In this document: positions 57,487 to 64,000 of the stretch, piece by piece
How the letters are laid out: each line of letters starts with the position of its first letter
Position numbering within the stretch: the first letter of the stretch is position 1
Assembly (NCBI GenBank): GCA_030762895.1
Contig: JAUPTC010000016.1
Span: forward strand, 124,001-188,000
Direction of reading: 5' to 3'
DNA length: 64,000 nt
DNA from: Sophora flavescens
Lineage: Eukaryota > Streptophyta > Magnoliopsida > Fabales > Fabaceae
Program-made: the position numbers and the translations under genes
The notes under the pieces: model-generated
Seen by the model: only the letters and a program-made list of their open reading frames with translations
Told to the model about the DNA's origin: nothing
Databases searched by the model: none

Positions 57487-58091
57487 CCAACGCAGAATTG
57501 TCAGTTGTATAAGTGATTCCTATTCTGTCTCACCAGTGGTAGGAGAAAGTTGCTAGCAACCACATTTTGTGTAGTGGGCTACGATTATAAGAAACCAAGG
57601 GCTAGACCATAATTACCAGCAACAAGTGTTCCTCATTATCTAGAGTCCCATCATAGAATTTTATGAAGAGTTGGGTACCCAAGTTTTGAAACAAACTCGT
57701 GTATTGTAAGTGGGATGGCTCATATAAAAGTATATTTTTAATTGCAAGTATTGATCCAACATCAGTCATTATATTTTAGTTATACTTTACAGAGTTTTCA
57801 TGGACAGGTTTTTATTTTTGGTCTTTCTTTGGAGCTGGGTGTTTAATTGTCACTTTATCATATCTTCTGATTTGCTTTGTTCTGTTTTTACCGTGAATTG
57901 ATCTACTTGATCAAGTTTGTGCTTAGTGCACATTATATTTGAGCCTTTAACCCAGATTCATGTTGAATGTGCTCTCATGATATTGATCTGTTGGAAATTC
58001 AGGTTTTTATGATTTGATTCTTCACTTGCTTATTTGAAAGTATATATCAGAACTGTAATGGGAAGAAAAAAAATTAAATATTGGGCGTCGC
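57487..58091. other. No recognisable gene
   Basis: Sequence between the gypsy element and the next exon-like block. No convincing frame or terminus. It may be interior or intron of the CACTA element that ends at 59090. Confidence 0.4.
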
Positions 58092-58432
58092 ATGCCAAAC
58101 GACTCAATCCAACATGTTCAAGCAAGTGAGAATAAAAGAATACAATCTAATCCTACTCATATAGCCTCAACCCATGTCCAAGGAAGTAATGTTGAAGAAA
58201 CTCATTCTAGTCCTAATCAAATAGAAGATGTCGTACATGAATCTATAGAATCTCACTCCATTCCTTTTGGAACAAAAGCTGAAGAACTGCACACTGGAAA
58301 AGGTATAAATTATGTCATTTATCTTTTTTCATACTTTATTTATGTAAAGTGTAAACATAATGCTATTACTCATTTGTTCTTTTTTTACTTGCAGGTGGAT
58401 ATTTGAAAGCTAATTTGTTGTTCACAGCATAG
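58092..58432 (+). pseudogene. Two-exon 3' end of an unidentified, probably CACTA-borne gene
   Basis: A frame of about 70 codons (HVQASENKRIQSNPTHIAS and onward, Ser/His/Glu-rich) ends at a donor AAAAG then GTATAAAT (58303). An acceptor ACTTGCAG closes a 92-bp intron at 58394. Splicing gives TGKGGYLKANLLFTA and a TAG at 58430-58432. Intron size, pyrimidine tract and frame all fit. I do not recognise the protein. Its position just inside a CACTA end suggests a transposon gene tail; a captured host gene tail is the alternative. Confidence 0.35.
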
Positions 58433-58739
58433 GCTTGGCAATTAAGTGAACATTATAAGATTTCTTTTGTAACTTTTGATATTGTTATATGACTTTATGT
58501 GCATATTATATGCTAGTATGTTACTTTTAGGTAGACATGTTTAACTATTGTGTAATTTGATACGTTAATTGTAAGACTTTATATTAATTTTCAATATGAA
58601 TGAAGTTCTGTTTTATTTTGGTTCCAAAATATATTTATTATTTTATTGAGTATTTATTTATTATTTGACCAATGTCTACGTTTTTTTTTTTTTTTTGACG
58701 AGCATAAATATTGGCACCAAAATAGTAGAATCTATAATG

Positions 58740-59090
58740 ATAGGGGCAAAACCGTAGGTATAATAAATTATGATATGTCACTAAAACATTTATCATTTGA
58801 ATATAAATTGTAGGAATAACTCTAAGTCCTATAGTGACAGGACTCTAAATCATAGGCATAATAAATTATGATCCGTCACTAAAGCTTATACTAATGGAAT
58901 ATAAATCGTAGGTATATCTATAAGGAATATACCAACTGGTATAAAAACCGTTACTAAAGCCTATAGTAATGGAGATATAACCGTAGGTATAAGTTATTAT
59001 TGACCGTGGAACATAACGTCCGATGGTATAGGTTTTTCGGGCTATACCTACGATTTTTTGTTGTCCCTAAATGACATTTTCCTTGTAGTG
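58740..59090 (-). mobile_element. CACTA (En/Spm) terminal region
   Basis: The right edge reads on the minus strand CACTACAAGGAAAATG, a CACTA terminus. The neighbouring 350 bp contain five or six copies of an ACCGTAGGTATA-type motif (near 58754, 58812, 58852, 58905, 58980 and inverted at 59043), the subterminal repeats that bind CACTA transposase. ATC follows the end. The left terminus was not located. Confidence 0.75.
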
Positions 59091-59520
59091 ATCATTTGAT
59101 TTCATTTATGTTAAAATATAGGATTTTATCAATAACAAGTTAATGATGCAAATGCTTAGCCTTAGCCCAATTATTTGGGTATGAGCTCTTCCATGAACAT
59201 CTTTAGCAAAAGATAATTTTAATATACCATTCCTCACATTTCAGTTTTTTTACCGTATTTTTCTGGTATTTTCTGATTGGTTGCTGTTTTCTTTTCTTCG
59301 TTGTATCATCTAAAATAAATATATACTTTTTTTGACAAAAACAAAATATGTACTGAATCAAGAATTCCCCATATGTGGTAAAAGGTAAATATCTTTTAAC
59401 CTGCAAACCAATTTTCTTAATTTAAATCGTAAACTAATTTTCTTTAAAATATTTAGCATAATCGCATATTTAATATTTGTAACATCAATAAAATATTAAG
59501 AGAACAATAAATGCAAACTT
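59091..59520. other. No recognisable feature
   Basis: AT-rich flank of the CACTA end; short frames only. Confidence 0.5.
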
Positions 59521-59527
59521 ACTCAAG

Positions 59528-59793
59528 TTTTTTTTTAGTTCAGAACGCATCCTAATTAGCTCTATGGGTCAAGTGTATCCACTAGAGTATCCACACGGTT
59601 TAGACTTTTCGAACTCACTATGAGTCTAATATCTGGTTCGACTGATTGAGCAAATTTTTATTTTACTCCTTGGTTCTCAACCTCCCAATAGGGCTGACTC
59701 CACAAGGAATCGATCTCGGGTTCCCTAAATTCTCTTCTTTGTGGGGGCAAGTTGTTTTTACTTGACCGACATCCCATTGGTCAAGATGACAAG
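59528..59793 (-). repeat. SINE-like element
   Basis: On the minus strand: a start near GACCAATGGGATGTCGGTCAAG (A-box-like), a B-box-like GAGATCGATTCC near 59707-59718, and an end in nine A (59528-59536) about 265 bp downstream. Spacing fits a tRNA-derived SINE. No clear target duplication is visible, so it is older or my edges are wrong. Confidence 0.45.
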
Positions 59794-59799
59794 ATTAAT

Positions 59800-61270
59800 T
59801 CATGATTTGTAACTCCATTCTTGATTCGAAGAATACTGAGGAGAATAATGATTTGTAGCTTTAATTAAGAACTTTTGAAATAAATTTGATATTTTTTTTA
59901 TCTAATTATGTTAGATTTATTTACTTGATAGAAAATCTAATTAAATTCATATGTTTATTTTACATCTTTCAAATTCAGAATTTAAAATCTAAATAATTTT
60001 TAGGTAAATCATCATTCTTTTCTTATTTATTGTCTTATCACCTAATTAATTCATTAATTTTTTTATTTGAGCAAATCTGAATTTTCTTTTACATATTGAC
60101 ATCTATATATTATTTAATCAATATAAAAATATAGATAGAACATAGGATAGGGTAATAAACACTTTACAAGAAAGTAATAGAAAAAATTTATGTTTATAAA
60201 TAAATTACATTTAATAGATGGTCATGAACATTTTATATCTCATGAAGGTAGGCACTTTATATAAAAAAAACTATATTGATATTTAGAGGTAAATACTTAT
60301 ATCTAATTTATAGTTATTTAATATAAATCGTGCATAAAAGTGATAGTCAAAATTCGTGGGGTAGACATCAGGAGAGGAAGCTTAATGTTTTTTTACAAAT
60401 ATGAAATGAGATAAAGTTTCAACTTTGAAATTAGATATGACAAGAATTCTTATAAAATTTAAATAATTTAAACATGACATTTGTAAATATTATTATTTTA
60501 ATGGATTTTACATGTTACTCGTGCATACATTTCACCCGTGCGTTGCATTATTAACACAGTTTCAACAAACCGAATGATAAACAATGGTGGCTAATTATGG
60601 CACCGTTGGACACTGAGAATGGTCGAGGCAAGTAAAATTAGAATCTGATGACAACAAATAGTTGTTGTCACTATTGAGAACAAAAGTAGCATATACAAAT
60701 CGAACCATTTGGAGATTCATTGCATGCAGTGATTCAAAATCGAAGAATACTTACCAATCAGAGATTCATGTTGCACGATGAGCGAAGCAGGTATTGAGTC
60801 GATGAATTGTGACCTTTGTTTTGAATTTGCAATGTGGGATTGAAATCTCAAAGTTGAAGAAGTGTGATGGATCAGTGTGAAGAAAACGATGCATACCTCA
60901 TTTCATTTGATTTCTAGGTTTAAGATTTTGAAGGATTTTAATTAAAAAAAATAATATTTTAAAATAGTTTTATAAATGAAATATTTTCAAAGAGTTGAAG
61001 GGTTATAATTCAAGTTTTTAGAAGAGAAAGAGAACTAATAAATGATATAGTAAAATACAACTATTTTTTTGCACACAAAAATATATAACTAATAATTTTT
61101 ATAAAAAAAATTATTAATATTTTTATCCACGCAACTTTTACACTCGTGATCCTATTTCACTAACTGAAGGGAAAGCTAATTGCTAGCCGCAAAATATTTA
61201 TTACCACAAACCAAAAAAATACAACTAATTATATCAACAACAAAAAATACAACTAAAAAAATTTATAAAC
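59800..61270. other. AT-rich, no recognisable gene
   Basis: Very AT-rich with many short frames. CCCGTGCGTTGCA near 60536 is half of a Helitron-type hairpin without its partner arm. Confidence 0.5.
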
Positions 61271-61278
61271 AAATGTTA

Positions 61279-61508
61279 TTGATATTATGGTTTGGGCTAA
61301 GGTGTACCATCCAATTGGTGCACCACCCACTATACCACCCATATGTGGCAAGTTTTGGGCCAATGGAATTACCACATGGGCTGGTCAAAATTTCAAACCC
61401 AACCATGTATTTGTATTTAAATGGTCACTTGTACAAAGGATTGGTGGAGCTCTTGACATGTGGGTGGTGTAATGGGTGGTGCACCCTAGCCTTAACTTGA
61501 TATTATGT
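61279..61508. mobile_element. MULE-type MITE with 11-bp target duplication
   Basis: TTGATATTATG lies at 61279-61289 and 61498-61508. The 208-bp body (61290-61497) starts GTTTGGGCTAAGGTGTACCA and, reversed, ends GTTAAGGCTAGGGTGCACCA, matching at 16 of 20 positions, with further inverted 'caccaccca' motifs inside. Duplication length and TIR style fit Mutator-like MITEs. The overlapping ORFs (61180-61500) are not genes. Confidence 0.8.
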
Positions 61509-61750
61509 CTCTTGAAGTTTCAAGATATGTTGTAATCAAAAAAAAAAAAAAAAGTTACAAGATATGTTGATAAGGCCTTGTGATGAAAAAGACCCATAAC
61601 TATTACATGGAACTGGTAATGGCCTATAACCATAAGTGAAGTTTGTTGGGTTTGAATGATTTATGATAAGTAAACTTATATTTATCCTTAAAAAAAAATT
61701 GAAAAATATTATTATTTTATAAATGTGATTTGTTGTTACTTGATAAAACT

Positions 61751-61786
61751 GTACCCGTGCATCTAGCACGGGTAAGCAACCCTAGT
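61751..61786 (+). mobile_element. Helitron 3' end (plus strand)
   Basis: CCCGTGC (61754-61760) pairs with GCACGGG (61766-61772), then nine bases, CTAG (61782-61785) and T. This is a textbook Helitron 3' terminus. The element extends to the left; its TC start was not identified. Confidence 0.75.
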
Positions 61787-63105
61787 TATATTAACTTTTG
61801 AAGTTTATTTTATTATTATATTTAATCTTCGAGACTTATGTTTTTATTATACTTATTTTTCTAAGATTTTTATTGTCATCAAACTTACATATCATACAAC
61901 ATAAACTTTAAGAAAATTGTGTGTAACTTTAAAAGAAAAGAAATGACGAATATAATTAAACCAAAATTTAAAGGAAATGAATATGATTTCTTGTTTATTT
62001 ATGGTGCTAACATAGTTTGATAGATTTCATAATTCCACTGTCATTTTTTAGGTTATAAAGAATTCTGCATTCGTATGAATAGGAGATTGATATGATTATG
62101 AGCTTGTAAATATGTGAAAGGAAAGGAGTGTACCCAAAAAAAAATTGTATGAAAGGATTCTAATACAAAATTTGGGACATATAACAATATCCTTTGTTTT
62201 TTATTCATAGAATAAAAAAGGTCAGTCTGATTGTAAACGTTTTTTGAATTGTGAGACCTGTTCCAATCTTTGTAAATTCTTGGGACCCAACCCACCTAAA
62301 TTTTATAGAGAAAAAATCAACTTTTAAAATTTTGGTTTAAGTTGAAGGAGTTGTCGCAAGTTTTGACTAATGAGCGAGCTGAAATTAGTGTCGGATGGCC
62401 ATGTCCGTTTGAAGGCCATCTACCATGCTTATTTTTTTCACTGGATTAAAATAATAATATGAAAAAAGAGAAACATTATAATTTAGTAATTTACTGTCCA
62501 AATTTTTGGATTGATAATCAATTATAACAATTCATTTAGTCATCAAACCCAGAAGTTTATTTGAAAACATCTAATCATAAAAATTAATTGATGATGATGT
62601 TATGTACCAAAACTTAATTAATGGGTTTGTTTAATGCATATTAAAAACATTTTCTGTGTTGGCCTCAAAAATATAATTAAAAACGTAGAAAAATATCATA
62701 ACATCAGAGGTTAAGGAATTTATTTAACAGTAGTCATTTTCTTATTTTGTAATAAATACAATTTTTTTGTATGGGTTCATTTATTATACTAACTGCTAAT
62801 AATTTCCTTTTAATATATAGTCAGCACCTATAAAGTGATTTTTTGTTTAATCTCAAATATCTATTCAACACTTGATTTATCATTCAAATGAAAAAAAATA
62901 AACACATTTTTTCATCATTAAAATGATTAAGTGTATAGTAGCTAACACTCACTCGTCCCACCAGGTGTACCATATGCTAATGCCATGCTAGCTAAACTTG
63001 TTGCCTGTTGGGAGTGTAGTAAAAATTTGCTCATGCTCTATTAAAAATGGTAGGAAATTTTACTCAATTATCGAAATTGGTTGTTTAACGCTATTGTTAA
63101 ATGAC
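61787..63105. other. No recognisable feature
   Basis: AT-rich DNA with no supportable frame, repeat array or element terminus. Confidence 0.5.
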
Positions 63106-63478
63106 TAAGTGCCTCTTTGTTTAGCGTTAGAAACCGGCGTTCAACCCCCAAACCCCAGTTACTACAGTAACTAGGGTGTTTGGGTACAAAATCCAGTTGG
63201 AAATAATTGATTCCTGGTGGGCAAAACTGAGTATTGCGGAAGCAATTTTTTTTAGTTTTTCCGTTGAAAATAATTGATTCTAGATATAGGACCCACAAAA
63301 TTCTACATATTTACACCTCAAAAATGATTTTACTTTATCATCCAAACAAAATCAATTCTTCTAAACCTACTTTTAAAATATTGTTACCAAACACAAATCA
63401 ATTTTTTTAACCTTGATTTTTTCAAAATCAATTCTTCCAAAATCAATTATATCAAAATCTAAAACAAACGGACCCTAA
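63106..63478. mobile_element. Tourist/Harbinger-type MITE
   Basis: Flanked by TAA at 63106-63108 and 63476-63478. The 367-bp body starts GTGCCTCTTTGTTTAG and, reversed, ends GGGTCCGTTTGTTTTAG. Inside, 'aaatcaattcttc' and 'gaaaataattgatt' motifs repeat in both orientations. TAA duplication and TIR style are those of PIF/Harbinger MITEs. Confidence 0.75.
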
Positions 63479-63797
63479 AGTGCCATTCATCTGGCTTGTG
63501 TTCTGTCCTGAGTGAGTAATTAGGTTGCTTAGACTGTATAACAAGCTCAACACTGTAGAAGCTTGGATGTATTATAGTTAGGGGTTAAGTACCTATTATA
63601 ATGTTCAAATAAGTGAGGTTGTAACATAAGAATATTCAGCAAGAAAAAAACCTTTATCCTAATGGTTATTATAGCTGGTAAAATCTAGGGTGGACAAGTG
63701 TTATAGGTAACACCACCATGCACAAGTAACCTTGAATCGTCGGATTAAAAAGCTTTTTATGCGTGAAAGAAAATATGCACTTTGCCCCTTTGGAACA

Positions 63798-64000
63798 TCA
63801 AGTGTACGAGAGAATCACCAGAATCAGCCACGCGAGCCGCTCCGATATTGACGACGACGACGGATTTTCCTCGCGATCATCGCATATTTCAGAGAGCACA
63901 CCGCTGTAATCGACGAGGAACACGATGTAGTTCATAAAAGCGTGTGAACGGGTGGACTCCACCGTCAGGCACCAGAATCTTCGAAGATTCCTTCTGAATC
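63798..64000 (-). pseudogene. EXO70: EXO70 exocyst subunit fragment, frameshifted and truncated
   Basis: On the minus strand, from the window edge, one frame reads QKESSKILVPDGGVHPFTR. A shift of frame near 63940 is followed by AFMNYIVFLVDYSGVLSEIC and ISERLAWLILVILS, ending at TGA 63798-63800. These are the middle-region motifs of plant EXO70 (GGVHPLTRYVMNY and SVRLAWLILVLL styles). EXO70 is an exocyst subunit that tethers secretory vesicles to the plasma membrane. The conserved sequence normally following LILVLL is absent, so the 3' part is lost. The N-terminal part would lie beyond 64000. It is most likely a pseudogene or a captured piece. Confidence 0.75.

Noticed and set aside
60518..60556. 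Possible Helitron 3' hairpin (CCCGTGCGTTGCA)
   Set aside because: Only one stem arm is present and no CTAG with T follows, so at best an eroded relic.
61180..61500. 106- and 61-codon plus-strand ORFs
   Set aside because: They coincide with a MULE-type MITE defined by an 11-bp duplication and inverted ends.

Overview
This is a window of nuclear DNA from a flowering plant, most likely a eudicot. The DNA is AT-rich, with Helitron, L1-type LINE, Ty1/copia, Ty3/gypsy (Tat lineage), MULE, Tourist/Harbinger, CACTA and SINE sequences. The only host genes seen are fragments with plant-type products: nitrate reductase, PRMT5 and EXO70. I cannot name the species. No intact host protein-coding gene, tRNA or rRNA gene is visible; the window is a nested transposable-element block.

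Layout. 1-985 is a degenerate piece of a repeat family that returns at 15143-18879. A SINE with a perfect 17-bp target duplication lies at 3611-3790. A decayed autonomous Helitron on the minus strand fills about 3965-12918 (Rep plus PIF1 helicase, two verifiable introns, at least four nonsense codons). 15143-18879 looks like a 3.7-kb solo LTR with an internal 25-bp minisatellite. 19041-20350 and 41780-43096 are arms of a 1.3-kb inverted repeat 22 kb apart, containing a MULE-type MITE and Helitron-end-like sequence. 20736-25001 is a minus-strand copia element lacking gag.

26346-33386 is the most interesting object: a complete, very young, non-autonomous LTR retrotransposon on the minus strand (5-bp target duplication GAAGT, LTRs about 0.5 % different). 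Its gag-pol has been replaced by fragments of two host genes, nitrate reductase (NIA) and PRMT5. A 256-codon ORF fuses a non-NIA leader in frame to the nitrate reductase molybdenum domain. The rest of the interior is minisatellite arrays and an ORF on the opposite strand.

34.5-35.7 kb holds a foldback MITE, a Helitron 5' end and a short tandem duplication. 35700-41740 is an L1-type LINE whose ORF1 stop and ORF2 start overlap as TAATG. 45124-57481 is a full-length Tat-lineage Ty3/gypsy element (5-bp target duplication GTGGG, 1757-bp LTRs, dual RNase H, antisense ORF) with eleven nonsense codons, one frameshift and substitutions at protease and integrase catalytic positions. The right end carries a CACTA terminus, a SINE-like repeat, a MULE MITE, a Helitron 3' end, a Tourist MITE and, at 63798-64000, a frameshifted and truncated EXO70 exocyst gene fragment that continues off the window.

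How the parts relate: both long gypsy-type elements carry an ORF antisense to gag-pol near the 3' LTR. Most elements combine young LTRs with disabled proteins, which fits mobilisation in trans followed by decay.
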